Source: Leptasterias polaris (Eukaryota; Echinodermata; Asteroidea; Forcipulatida; Asteriidae). From it: DNA of 64,000 bases. Below the pieces are notes generated by a model. That model was not told where the DNA came from. It made no database searches and was given only the letters and a program-made list of their open reading frames with translations. A program made the position numbers and the translations under genes. This document shows positions 31,271-42,709 of the stretch, piece after piece; the first letter of the stretch is position 1; the number at the start of each line of letters is the position of its first letter. The stretch covers positions 2,046,001-2,110,000 of the forward strand of contig JAZGTN010000059.1 of the NCBI GenBank assembly GCA_037783415.1, given 5' to 3'.

Positions 31271-33669
31271 AAGTTTTAAATATGAACAGTTAAAATAAGT
31301 AAATGTAATGTTTGTATGCAAATTAACAAAAACAACTTCATATAAAACTAATCTCCAAACCAAATACTGATTGTTAGTCAAAGTGACTGGTACGTACGTT
31401 TTTTCGATCTCAAGGAATATTCTAAATATTGTGTTGGTGTATACTACGATTGGTAGAGCTGAGACAAAACAGTCACAGACCGTGTTCATGTTTTGTGTGG
31501 TCAACCACACACGAATGAACAAACCTGTGTGTGAGTCGGGAGAAAATGACAGACAAACAATGTGCAATTAATTACATTGTCCTTAATTTTGGTTCTAAAA
31601 ACCGAAATCAACTGTTGCTTTTTTTAGTTTCTTTTTACGCAGTGGATTCAGAGGGAAATATTTCACAGAAAAAATTGTTCTAATACCCAGACCGCTAATA
31701 CCTTGATATTAAATAGTATACAGATAAACACAAAACGAGTTCTAAATGTACATTAAGCAATATTGAGAGGAATGATTAGTCAAATTTAATTCGCAAATAG
31801 CTTATTAGTCTGTCAGATTTCTTTGTTTGTATATCGGTTAGAGTTCTGCAGCAGCTGGTACGAACAATCTCAGTCAGCACCCTGACAACTTCTCATACAG
31901 CCTCCTCTGCATAGTAACACGGGGTGAATCATACCCACATTATGCTCCCAAGCTTTCATTTAGTCAACTTTACTCATCATGACTACGTAGTTCCCGTTGG
32001 CCAAGTTAACTATCATGATGTAGGCATTAGGCTCCAACGAAACAGGAGACACAGAACTCATCAACGGGAATGCAATGTAACTATAGACTTCTCGTTGATT
32101 AGCGACTCAGTTATTGGCCGTGGTCACCCCCCGGAATGGCACTGGAGAAAATCATGCAGTTTCGGATCAACCAATCTGGTAATTATGCGAGTAGTGGGCG
32201 ACTTTTTGATGTTATAAGTCACATAGCCATGGCCCGTGCGTGATGCCTTTTCAAGTTCAAAGGTTACGTTGCTTGTTATATAGCGTGCCAACTTAAGCGC
32301 CTGGAAATTTAGCTCTTTTCGAAACCCGGGTTTGGCCTCAGCTTCGGTTAATAATATTGACTCCCTCCGCATTTTTGTTCCATGCCCAAAGTTATAAAAC
32401 TATTACTTTTGTTGGAGCCTGTGGGACAGAACCGTGGTTTCAAAAGGGGTGAATGTTCTCCGAGTCTTCGTTGTCATAGAGGTCTGGTACCAGGGGCGTC
32501 GATCGCTACTGAAAAGTAGGGGGGACGGGCGAGCAAGTCTTGAAAAAATACATCGTACATTGCACTCCACACCATTACTTGTACATTTAATTTCTGTGTT
32601 ACACTTGTTCCCTATTTTTTGTTTGACCAGGAGGCGAGTTACAGGGGGTGATATTTAACAATAAAATCATCCGAAATGGGGTTTGGGCCTGGGTTTCCCT
32701 TATGTAAAACCGAGATTCTACCAAATACAAACATCATATTCACAATCCTTTTTAATTGTAACAACATAGCGACAATTTATTCAGTAAAATTGAGAGAGTT
32801 TTTGATGTTTTTGTTTCTTCTTTCGTTTTTCTTTTATTTTAATTTATGCCTTGTTTTTAGAATAAAAAATAATAACACTGAACAAACTGCTCCTATTTAT
32901 TTTAATGGATTTTACTACATTTTGTGCGTTGTGCGATTGTAACATGAAAATGTAACACATTTGCATTTGCACGCACAGTACACACAGACTTCCTTTGTGG
33001 AGGGATCGTGTACCGTACATTGTGTAGCACACACAAACGACATAACTTGAATGCTAACAAGATAATGTAAGCGGGATTTTGGCGTTCATGTCTTGGACGA
33101 AACTTGTCGTCTATTGTCTGTATTATAGAAACGGAAATTGGCCCAAAATACCATTCTGCGCGTAGTCCATCAGAAAGAAGATGAAAATGAAGAAAACATT
33201 TCTGTTCGCTATTCTGTTTTTTGAACAAAAATTGTAATGAAATATAAAATCAAGAAAATGGTGTATATTTTTAAATTTTTGTGCATATTTCTAATGAACA
33301 GTCAATCAAAAAGTGGGAGGCACATCTGATATGCTGTCCCCCCCCCCCCCCCAGCCTAAAAAAAATCAACCAATCTGTGGAGCATATTTTCTTCGAAGCG
33401 AAGTTTTAAAAAAACGAATTTTAAAGCCGAAATTGCAGTTTTATTTCTTCTAGGCCTACTACCAGAAAACAAATGCCTTTAAATTGATTTTCTTATACAC
33501 AATACGGGGAAAAACCTTCAGCCTCGTTTTGGTCTCTAGTGCATTGAGATTTTTAGAATGGCTGAACATACTACGATAAAGGTCCGTTGGGTGCCTCGCA
33601 TAATGGTTCCAAGTATTTGAGTGATCGTGTCTGTCATAGCAGCCTCCTTCCCAGGGTGTCTCCAGTGTC
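31271..33669. other. Intergenic or intronic sequence, no supported gene
   Basis: Several 60-140-codon frames occur on both strands but overlap each other and lack splice or family support. A C run is present at 33339-33352. TACCAGGGGCGTCGATC at 32488 resembles the GGGGCGTCG word of some dispersed repeats. If the 30.5 and 34.6 kb exons belong together, this is intron. Confidence 0.5.
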
Positions 33670-33929
33670 GTTGCGGCCATTTCCCCAGCATGCCTAGCCT
33701 TTTGTCAAGGCCTTCGTGGCTTGGAGCCGCGATCCCAAGCGACTGAAATGGGAGACCACGCACGCGAGTGGCGAAGCCGCGACGGCCTTTACCAACTTGT
33801 TTGCGGTTTCTAATGTGTTTCTTTATAATCTCGACTTTTGCTACCCGAAACGGTAGCAAAAGTCCAAACCAATCAGAAGTGCATAACTCACGTTTCATAC
33901 TTCATGAATAATTCATTAAAAAAAAACGC

Positions 33930-34275
33930 AAGGGAAACTGACTGGGTAAATTTTTAAATGATTTTTGGTTGAACAAAGAAAAATTGACTAGAGCGGTATC
34001 TGATATAAAAAGTCGCATCCCCTTAAGGTGATCCCCTGGCTGCCGCTTCCCAGGTTGTATCGTATACTTGGGTGAGATCCCTGGCTACACGGCAGTTTAC
34101 GGTCGAATGGCTTCTGACTGGCACCCCCCCCCCCCCCCCCGAACAAAGATATTGACAAAATAGGGAGACCGCCAATATAGGGCTAGATAGCTCAGTTGGT
34201 AGAGCGCCGGCACGTTAAACCGGAGGTCGTTGGTTCAAATCCCGCTCTAGTCAATTTTTGTTTGTTCAACCCAAA
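33930..34275 (+). repeat. SINE with tRNA-like module, copy C, with an inverted tail fused to its 5' end
   Basis: The body starts TATCTGATATAAAAAGTCGC at 33997 and reads like copy A. On its left, 33930-33996 is the reverse complement of the family tail (AGGGAAACTGACTGGGTAAA...GACTAGAGCGG). A C run of about 15 interrupts the body at 34124. The result is a dimer-like structure with mirrored 3' ends. Confidence 0.75.
34181..34252 (+). repeat. tRNA-like domain of SINE copy C
   Basis: The 72 nt still fold like a tRNA. The acceptor strands GGCTAGA/TCTAGTC pair over seven positions with one G-U, and the D arm is GCTC...GAGC. The anticodon arm holds ACGTTAA (GTT, Asn-like) but has C rather than U at position 33. 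The T arm is around TTCAAAT. Its position inside a repeated body argues for a SINE promoter, not a functional tRNA gene. Confidence 0.6.
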
Positions 34276-34553
34276 ATCATTTTAAAAAACCGCAAACAAG
34301 TTGGAAAAGTCCCTCGTGGCTTCGCCACTCGGCTCGCGCGCGTTGGTCTCCCGTTCAAGTCGCTCCACTGTTTACAAAGCTTTCCAAGCCACGATGGCCT
34401 TGACAAAAGGCTACAGCATGCCTTGCTCAATCACAACGTGACGACAATTTAGAGAGAAACAAATAACCGCGATCTCGGACTTGAAATCAAGTCTAAATAC
34501 AAATTGAGCTTGTGATTGGTGTCTGTCATAGTTTGTTCTTTCCTTTACCTCAG

Positions 34554-34636
34554 CGTGCAAACAGTATCACCTCAGGAGATCCGAACCTATTATCAGACAA
34601 CCACAGCCAAGGAAAGCCCAACCCGAGTACATGAAG
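34554..34636 (+). CDS. Exon-like segment of an unrecognised gene (internal exon)
   Basis: A strong acceptor (TTCTTTCCTTTACCTCAG) precedes 83 nt that end at the donor AAG|GTCAGT. Entered in phase 1, as left by the 30485-30725 segment, it reads 28 open codons (CKQYHLRRSEPIIRQPQPRK and onward) and exits in phase 0. The phase 2 reading is also open, so the frame is not proven. No family was recognised. The next exon would lie beyond the transposon that starts 530 bp downstream. Confidence 0.4.
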
Positions 34637-34717
34637 GTCAGTATAGACCCCCTTCCACTGACGTTGCACTCAGTTACAGTCTGATTATGGTCTGCTGGCG
34701 GTCAAATATCTTTTCAT

Positions 34718-35070
34718 GACCCAATTTCAAAGAGCTGCTGAAGCAGAAATTACTGCTTAATTTAAATGGCTGCTATAAGCAAAACATATACAGGATACCA
34801 GTCACAGATTGTACATGTGGCATAGTATTTTGGCTGGTATCCTTTGTCTATTAAGCATAATTTTGTTGTGCTTAGCTAAAGTTTTTGTTCTTAAGCAGTC
34901 TATAAGACATTGGGCCCCGGGTCCAATTTCTTAGAGCTGTGCATGCTTTACACTTATTGCTCAGAGAAATGAACAGAAAGCCAGTCACAAATGGTACATG
35001 GCTGATAACTTTAGTCCAGTAAGCATAATTTTGTTGTGCTTAGCTTAAGTTGTTCTTATAAGTACCTCTC
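34718..35070. repeat. Two adjacent degenerate MITE copies (AATTTC...TTAAGCA family)
   Basis: CCCAATTTCAAAGAGCTGCT opens the first copy, which closes at TAAGACATTGGG (34914). A second partial copy begins GTCCAATTTCTTAGAGCTG. Both contain TAAGCATAATTTTGTTGTGC. Similar words occur at 17040-17160 and 40736-40913. Confidence 0.55.
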
Positions 35071-35546
35071 GTGTATGAACGTGCCCTATACACAGTCACA
35101 CAGTAGGCCTAGTAACCTTGTCTAGGAACAGATAATGTGGTGACGTCATATGACGTCATATGAATTCGTCGCATTTTTCTCACAGTGACGAATCAGCAAT
35201 TTTTAGCAAATTGAGGTTTTTGCAGTTTTAGGGTTAGTTTGTCTTCTGAATTCATTTCTGAAGGTTTTGAACCAAAATAATGTCTAATTTTAAAGATATA
35301 AAGACACCATGTTGGCGAATATGTTTGAAGGCTAATAAATGTTTCTTTACATACTGACGAATAAGTGATTCGCCACTCCGTAAACAAATAAATAGACCCT
35401 TTTGTATTTTACAAAGTGACGAATAGGCAAATGCGCTGGTAACCACTCCAGTTATGAGTGACTTATCAATGAAATGCCAGGTACCATCAGTTTCTCTTAA
35501 ATACAACACAGTATTGATTTGCCGACTCCACTAGCTTGTCTTCAAT

Positions 35547-38500
35547 ATGCAGTCAAAAAGGTAATTATACTGTAGACAGATGTAAATTTATTTAATTTTG
35601 TTTGCCACAAGTATACAATTTTTCCTTGTGTTCGTGTTTGAAAAAGTACACACTGGCGCCGTACTACTTTAATAAAGGCCACACACAACGATACACATTA
35701 ACGTTATACATAGAGGTCAAGTTAACAGTCACACACAACGTTCAAGTTAACACTAACACTAACAGTCACTGTTAACTTGCATGTTGTGTCTGCTGGTAAA
35801 CCTAACATGCACAATAATCGTGTATCAGTTTTGACCTACATAGAACAACGTATGTGGAACTAAACGTGACAACTGATCATACACACTCCACTTTTATTTT
35901 ACGCTTGCATGATATTAATACAACGTATTTTTGTATACAAGGCCTAACACGAAACAGCTTATTTATGCTAAGACTACATGCGCTAAATGTATAGCCTAAA
36001 TTACCAAAAAAGGCTTCATGTGTTTGATTTATTGCTTAACAGTTATGGCCCAATTAAAACTACAGAAAAAGACAAACCTACAGCACTTATCAGTTACATG
36101 AGATCAAGTGTGTATGTTCCTTGAAGAAATATGTAACGCTATGTGCTAGTATTGGTAAGCATGATCAAAAGTAGCTTAAATAGTTTTTGTTGTCTAGTGT
36201 CGTAGAAGGTTATAATCTGGCTCTTAAAAATTAAGTTTTGTTGATGTAACATTATCTAAATGAGTTAATGTTGCAAATATAAAACGTTTAAGAGACCCTT
36301 CCCTTAGTCTATACTGTCCTCCATCAGTAGGCCTAGTGGTGAATGATTTAGTTATGTTTACGTGGGTGTAGGCAAGTGAGACTCTAGCAATACATAGATC
36401 CCTATTACTTCAGTATGTTCATTACGGGTTCGCATAACTATTCGTAAATGTTGGTCATGCAAAGTTTAAATTAAACAATTGTTTTTATATTGGCGGTAAT
36501 AATCAAGTCATTTCCATGAACATCATTTTCAAATCCATTCAATATTCAATATTCGATATACTACACTTAGTGCAAGATAGTTGACAAGATAGTTGACAAG
36601 ATAGTTGACAAGATAGTTGACAGAATGTCTGAATGCTTTTGACTTATCTTGAAATGTTCTTTTTGTTACTTAGAATAACCTACCCCAGCCCAGGATCTGA
36701 CGTGCTGGTGAAATGGGAGGATGGTTCGACCAATGTAGTCAAGGTGGAGGAATTGCGAGCAGAAGCAAGCGATGTCCTCAAAAAGAGAAGCATTGTTAAA
36801 ATGTGGTGGAAGCCACAAAATAAATGGTGGATGGCAAAAGTCATTGCATTCGAAGGTGACGACTACAGCAGTGAAGATGAACTTCACGAAGACGACGACA
36901 ACATACCCCTCGCTCGCCTCTTTGAGACATTACAAAAGCAGCATGAAGATACTCCCTGTTGTGAAACAGTAAATTGCACTTCAGAAGTATGGGCAGCTTG
37001 TTTAACCTGTCAGTGTTTCCTCTGCTTCCAGCACTTCGAGGAAAGTCCACCATGCCACCTTCACAATAAGTGGGTACCTGCTCCTGCTCCACAGAAGCCC
37101 AACTGCGCTGTTGTCGATCTTGAAGACGTTCCGCTCTACAAAATTTTAAGCGACAACACTGACCCGTCACAAGGCGTATACATTGAAAACCTCCATGCAA
37201 ACATAGTTCCCTTGTTCTCAAACGTTCCGGCATCTGTTTGTGATGAGGATACACCAGAACCTACCTCTTTTGTTACCATTGAAGACCAATAACAAAGAGT
37301 ACCAGTCAATCCCTTATCTCCTCAACCAGAAGATTTTATTGTTGAAGGCAGCCAACACGAGGATCTCGACACTATGCCCAGTATTAAAGATAGTGCTTTG
37401 TCAACTAAAACAACACGAAAAATCCTCAGAAATATGGGTATGTCATACACAAATGCATCCAACAAGGTTTGTCCCATCCCGTCGAGGACTTAAACCCACC
37501 TGCAGTGGAGTTATGTGCTCTAAGAAAAACTTGGCCTGTTCATCATTTTCTTTAACGCGTAGACAAAATATTCAAAGTGCGTTTTTTGACTTGGTTAATC
37601 TAAAGGACCAGAGGGCTTGGTTGTCAAGACATGTGCAACACTCTCATCCACGAAAAGCAGATGGGACCCGTAAAAAACGAACACTTCATTACAATCTTCC
37701 TGATGACCAGGGTATCTCTAAAATAGTTTGTCGGATAATGTTTCTCAACACACTAGGTGTTAGTGAGCGTCAAGTAAGAACAGCTTTGAGCAAAACAAGT
37801 TATGATGGAGTAATGGAGTCTGAAAAACGTGGTGGTGTAAAAGGATCTCGTAAAAAAATACAAGAAGAATTGAAAAACGCAGCAAAAGTGCACATTAATA
37901 AGTTCCCAAGAACGGAATCTCATTATTGCCGAAAAAACAACACCAGACAATACCTGGCACCTGAACTTACAGTGAGGAAAATGTACGAGATGTACAAGGA
38001 GGAAAATAACCCACCTCATTCATTTAGTTTGTACTACTCAGTGTTTTCCTCGATGGATTTCAAGTTTCATAGACCCAAAAAGGACATGTGCGGTCTTTGC
38101 CAAACATATCATGAATCTAAGCACAACGATAGGGAGCTCCTTCAAGGAAGATACGAGACACATATTGCTGAAAAAACAAAGTGAGAGAAATTAAATCTGA
38201 CCTCAAGGGAAAATCATTGACAGACCCAAAACTTCGAGTAGCAGTCTTTGATTTACAACAAGTAATTTTTTTACCCCTGAGTAATAGAAGTGAACTCTTT
38301 TACAAGCGCCGTCTCTCATGCTATAACTTCACCGTCTACGTATTGGATAGCAAGTTCTGTCAATGTTATCTTTGGCTTGAGGGTATTGCAAACGAAATAG
38401 CATCTCATTTATACAACTTTTTGTTGGAAGCTGATTCAGACGGAACCGAAGAAGTTGCTTTATTTGCGGACGGTTGCGCTGGACAAAACAAAAATTCAAT

Positions 38501-39092
38501 TATTCCCTCCATGATGCTAAGATTTGTTAACAATGCCAAAAATGTAAAGCAAATAACCATGCATTACTTTGAAACAGCACACGGTCAAAGTGAAGGAGAT
38601 TCGGCACACAGTACTATAGAACGTGCCTTGAAGAGAGCAGGAGAGATGTTTTTACCTTCCCAATTGGCAACTGTCATACGGCTTGCAAGAACAACTCCCT
38701 ACGACGTTGTACAAGTCCAGAAGAAGGACATTCTGGACTGGAAACAATACTCTGAGCAACTTGGAGTATTGAGAGTTCGCTCCTTATCAAACGGAGAGCC
38801 AATAAACTGGACAAAACTGAAGCAGTTTAGGGTTAAGCACAATCAACCGAAAACGTTGCATGTGAAGATGTCACACCTGGACAATAGCTTCAGTATGTTA
38901 CAACTTGATGATCATCAACGTCGATCGTCTGGTAGCACTCAGTCACTAAGTCATCCAAAGAGTGCGTACTTCTTAGATCTTCCGAAGTTGTCAAGCGCAA
39001 AGTACAATGACTTAATAAAATTATGCCAAGGTAACACACCTGTTGTTAGACACCCCGAACATCAACAATTCTACAAGGAGCTACCCCACTAA
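35547..39092 (+). pseudogene. Broken transposase-like gene with RNase-H-like core
   Basis: Exon 1 (35547-35560) encodes MQSK plus two bases and ends AG|GTAATT. A strong acceptor (TTTTTGTTACTTAG) at 36673 continues the frame: RITYPSPGSDVLVKWEDGST. The first part has a small Trp-rich segment and a Cys/His cluster (CCETVNC...CLTCQCFLCFQHF). The second has C..MCSKKNLAC and a helical region, then CGLCQTYHESKH. The third (38181-39092) holds a likely catalytic core: D24 (AVFDLQQ), D97 (LFADGCAGQNKN) and D140/E147 (GDSAHSTIERA), numbered from 38181. From memory it resembles a large group of uncharacterised animal and plant proteins (DUF7869-like); unverified. Damage: in-frame TAA at 37290, a frame change near 37485, and another at the A6 run 38171-38176. 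The last could be a sequencing error. Confidence 0.75.
36573..36622 (+). repeat. 12-bp tandem repeat AAGATAGTTGAC, four copies
   Basis: It lies in the transposon intron about 50 bp upstream of the exon 2 acceptor. Copies are nearly identical. Confidence 0.9.
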
Positions 39093-40453
39093 ATAATCAC
39101 GGACCCAACCTAGACAAAAACTGGTTTCCATGATAATTTTGAAAATATCATTTAATACTTAAAGTTTAACCTGAAATCTCACAATTTTTCCCGTCATAAA
39201 TTAAATTTAACATAGTACAGGTTAATTTCCAAGTATAATTTTTATTTGGTTTACAGTTACGATTAAAATGACAACAAAAATCTGATTTGTAAATATACTT
39301 GGTCGTAATTGTACTTGTAGATAAAACGCAAATTTTTATTAATTAGTATTCACATGAACTAAACAATTTCAAGTACGAAAAATGAATTGTTGAATATGGT
39401 ACCATAATCGTTTACATGGTTAAGTCTAAATGATGATGCTCATGATGTGTACTTTTTGCCAGGATTTGTTTTTATTTAAGAATGAATAATGTTTTTACTG
39501 TTTCATGATACAATTAGTGGCAACTTTGAGTGAAACCTCTAGTCTGGGTGGAAGAAACTCAACAGTATGAATTTATAAACCAGTGGCTTTACCAATAAAT
39601 GTTTTGGAGCATATAATAAAATTCCTATTTCGCAAATCAGAATTTACAAAATTATTGGTGTAAACAAGGTTTTGATTGTTAAATGAAATCCTTCAAAACT
39701 AGTGCCAACAAAATCAAATGATTATTCTAAAAGTGCAAACATTGTTTATAAAATAGTTTTAAGTTTGTTTATGCTTATACACCAAATTAGTTCAATTAAA
39801 AAATAAAAATACTTGTTATTTCAATTAGTGTCTTGACGGGTATTTATTTTTTTTAAATTTTTTTTTTTTAACCCGGTCTGAATTTACTTTAAAGCTCCCT
39901 CCCCTCCAATCCAGATGCCAACAACAACCATCCCGTCCGACCCAATCCACCCCACAAAACCCACTCTCTCCTCCCCACTCAAAAAAGAAGGAATTCTGGA
40001 TCAGTGCTTCACTCAGGATTTTACCGTGAAATATCATGTTTAAGACAAATGAAAATCTAAGGCGTGTTAAAAAAAATGCATTAGGCCTAATGGTGATATT
40101 ACTGACGAATAAGCCCTAGAGCGTTGATTTGTTTTTTTACAGACTGACGAATTGGGCACAAAAGTGACGAATAAGCCCCCGAGCGTAGATTTATTTTTTT
40201 ACAGACTGACGAATTGGGCACAAAAAGTGACGAACAAGCGCGTAAAAGACAACAATGTTTTTTACATACTGACGAATAGGTTTATGAGGTTATAATTGTT
40301 TATTCAGATCGTTTCATTTTGAATAACATATACAAATGTGAAGAAGAACCTTACCTTCTAATTGGCAAGTGATAATGTAGGATAATAAGGTATGAAAGCA
40401 ACGAATGAATACATGTCCAACTTCAAAGTGAATTTACTCAAAATGCACTTTTT
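39093..40453. other. 3' non-coding part of the transposon
   Basis: After the stop at 39090-39092 the sequence is AT-rich, with no open frame of note. The last 350 bases carry the right-hand TGACGAAT motifs, several within GACTGACGAATTGGGCACAA, a unit repeated at 40143 and 40205. Confidence 0.7.
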
Positions 40454-40735
40454 CTGATTCGTCACTATGAGAAAAATGCGACGAATTGGGTCAATATACG
40501 CATGATCATAAACAGAAAGGATGGAAAATGATTGACAGCGTAAATCAGCGTCGGGTGTTTATTGTTTACAAGCATTTTACTATTACTATTAGACCTTCTT
40601 TTCGTTATAATTGTTTTTTAGCAAACACAATACAGCATACCAAAACATTTCAAGTGGTGTACAAGATACATAGAATAATATTGACCGAAACAGAAATCAA
40701 AAATGGAAATTTAAAATCCAGTTAAACGCATATAA

Positions 40736-40913
40736 GGGCCGAATTTCATGAAACCATTAAGCAGAAAATACTGCTCAGCAAATTTCGTTGCTAAGCAAAA
40801 CATGAGTTGGAAACCAGTGACAACAATGTAAACTTTATCAAATTTTGGCTGGTTACCTGTTTCAAATAACCTAGATTTTTCTGTGATTACAGGCTTTATG
40901 AAATTGAGCCCCG
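40736..40913. repeat. MITE with GGGCCGAATTTCATGAA ends
   Basis: GGGCCGAATTTCATGAAACC at the left is mirrored by GGCTTTATGAAATTGAGCCC at the right. The interior has GCTAAGCAAAACATGAGTTG and TTTTGGCTGGTTACC, shared with the 17.0 and 34.8 kb copies. Confidence 0.7.
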
Positions 40914-41330
40914 GTTGAAGCATACAACAGCAGACAACGCTAGCAGTGGCAAATAGTTTGATCAGCCCACCAGTCTCTCATGCATTGGGGACCAGCGAAT
41001 GATATAATATTTCAAAGCAACTGTACCAGTAGCAACCCAAAATAGCGTGAAATCAACGGTGGTTTTGTTGAATAATATTAACAACAGATGTAATCTAGTT
41101 TTAGTGACAGAAGTGCAGCAAGAAAAACCCAGGGAGTTGACTCACTACTGAAATGCGGGTACAACCATCATGTGTACATTTTCTCTCACACGTTGTGTCT
41201 TATCTTTTAAAATAAAACACCAATTAATCTTCTCGTGCACGGAATAAGACATAAAAGAAGCCTTAAAAGGGAATGAAAAACACTGATCACAAACTATTTA
41301 TAGGTTACATCTGGGACAGCAGGTTTTGCT

Positions 41331-41708
41331 TTTAAAGGCACTCACACGTTTGGTAATTACTCAAAATATGTATTAGCATAAAAACTTACTTGGTAACGAG
41401 CAACGGAGAGCTGTTGATAGTATAAAACATTGTGAGAAACGACTCCCTCTGAAGTATTGTAGTTTTTGAGAAAGAGGTAATTTCTAACTAAAATATTAAA
41501 AGACTTCACCGAAGCCTTTTATTATTGGCATCTGAAAGCACACTAATTTGTACAACAAGGGTGTTTTTTCTTTCATCATTTTCTTGCAACTTCAATGACC
41601 AATTGAGCCCAAATTATCACAGGTTTGTTATTTTATGCATATGTTGGGATACACCAAGTGAGAATACTGGTCTTTGACAATTACCAAACGTGTTCAGTGC
41701 CTTTAAGG
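41331..41708. repeat. MITE with TTTAAAGGCACT-type ends
   Basis: TTTAAAGGCACTCACACGTT at the left and AACGTGTTCAGTGCCTTTAA at the right are inverted, continuing through TGGTAATTACTC/GACAATTACCA. From memory this family is very abundant in echinoderm genomes. A degraded relative lies at 42265-42420. Confidence 0.8.
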
Positions 41709-41744
41709 CTAATCAAGTATCGAGTATCAAATTAACAAACAGAT

Positions 41745-41960
41745 TTAGGATGTGATGTGATTTTGGTTTGGGCCTGGACAGTGGATGTGATTTTGTAATG
41801 CAGCCAGTCAATGGATGTGATTTTGGCTACAGGCACATTCAACCATGGATGTGATTTATGGCTCGGATGTGATTTTTGTGGTGTGGATAATCTGTCTTAG
41901 AATCATTTCCAATCGATTCACTTTTCCATTTTTGTTGGAAAAATCTCATCCAGGCCATTT
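41745..41960. repeat. GGATGTGATTTTG-rich element, copy 1
   Basis: GATGTGATTT occurs about six times here, and the right end has AAATCTCATCCAGGCC. It is related to the better bounded element at 43477-43711 and to partial copies at 44615-44740 and 52280-52400. Confidence 0.6.
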
Positions 41961-42709
41961 ACAGTGTAAAAAGATATGACAGTATTTTCATATTGAGTTG
42001 TATACCTCTTTAACGTTATTAACAATCTTCTATCAAATCGAATTAACATAATTATTGTTGTTCAGCTACATTGTATACGTTTTTAAATTAATATCAGCTT
42101 ACATCTTTTGTTTTCAAGATTAAAAACATCTTCACAATAAACGATATTTCTTCTACAAAGAGTACTAACTACTTCAGCTTTTTACAGTAAATCTATATTT
42201 TTATCAATCTAAATCTCGTATCGGCTCTTCTATCTTGCGCAGTTTTCACGATACACAATATTAATTCCCTTTAAAGGTTGTGTACAACATGAGTAATTGC
42301 TAGAGACCTGTATTCACCACACTACGGTGACCCAACATATACATGAAATAACAAACCTGTGAAAGTTTAAGCTCAATCGGTTTTCGGAGTCATGAGAAAA
42401 CAGTGAAAAACCCCATTATATGTTTTAACTTTTTTTCAAACATCGGATTTTATCCTTCAGGATATAGATAAAGACTACTGTTTTATTCATTTCCTAAAAA
42501 CTATGGCATTTCAAGCAAAACTATTTCAAGGGAACTTTTCCACCATGACCATTTTTATACCATGTAAGTTATGTGCAAATCTGTGAACATTAATATTTTC
42601 AATCTTACCAATGTTGTACACACCCTTTTTAATTTTACAGCATAGTTTGTGAAATTGTTCTTTTTCTTTCCCATCTAACAGTACTTTTAAAAAAATATTT
42701 ATTTAGAGC

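Larger units (their letters stand above)
33670..34430. repeat. Long inverted repeat enclosing a SINE
   Basis: The segment 33676-33815 (CCTTTTGTCAAGGCCTTCGT...CAACTTGTTTGCGGTTT) recurs in reverse complement at 34278-34425 with moderate divergence. Another fragment is at about 9950-10010. Between the arms are a hairpin GACTTTTGCTACC/GGTAGCAAAAGTC (33833-33864, loop CGAAAC) and SINE copy C. Confidence 0.7.
35163..40487 (+). mobile_element. 5.3-kb DNA transposon with 34-bp TIRs and subterminal TGACGAAT repeats
   Basis: Left end 35163-35196 and right end 40454-40487 are inverted repeats matching at 33 of 34 positions; the left begins AATTCGTCGCATTTTTCTCA. Further TGACGAAT copies follow inside each end: 35355 and 35417 on the left; 40103, 40145, 40165, 40207, 40228 (variant) and 40270 on the right. 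The element encloses a broken transposase-like gene (35547-39092). I could not define a target-site duplication: the left flank is the doubled word TGACGTCATA, the right flank GGGTCAATAT. The superfamily is not recognised from the ends. The one nearly perfect TIR pair argues for a fairly recent insertion. Confidence 0.85.

Noticed and set aside
31151..31567. 138-codon minus-strand open frame
   Set aside because: It overlaps the Penelope-like remnant and an opposing frame, with no family match or splice support.
33536..33898. 120-codon minus-strand open frame
   Set aside because: It is explained by the inverted repeat arm and hairpin at 33670-33864.
34181..34252. Functional tRNA-Asn gene
   Set aside because: It folds like a tRNA but has C at position 33, a weakened T arm, and is embedded in a body shared by four dispersed copies. 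A SINE module explains it better.
36633..36673. Coding start at 36633 for the transposase
   Set aside because: These bases form the polypyrimidine tract and acceptor; the phase-matched exon at 35547-35560 gives a better start.
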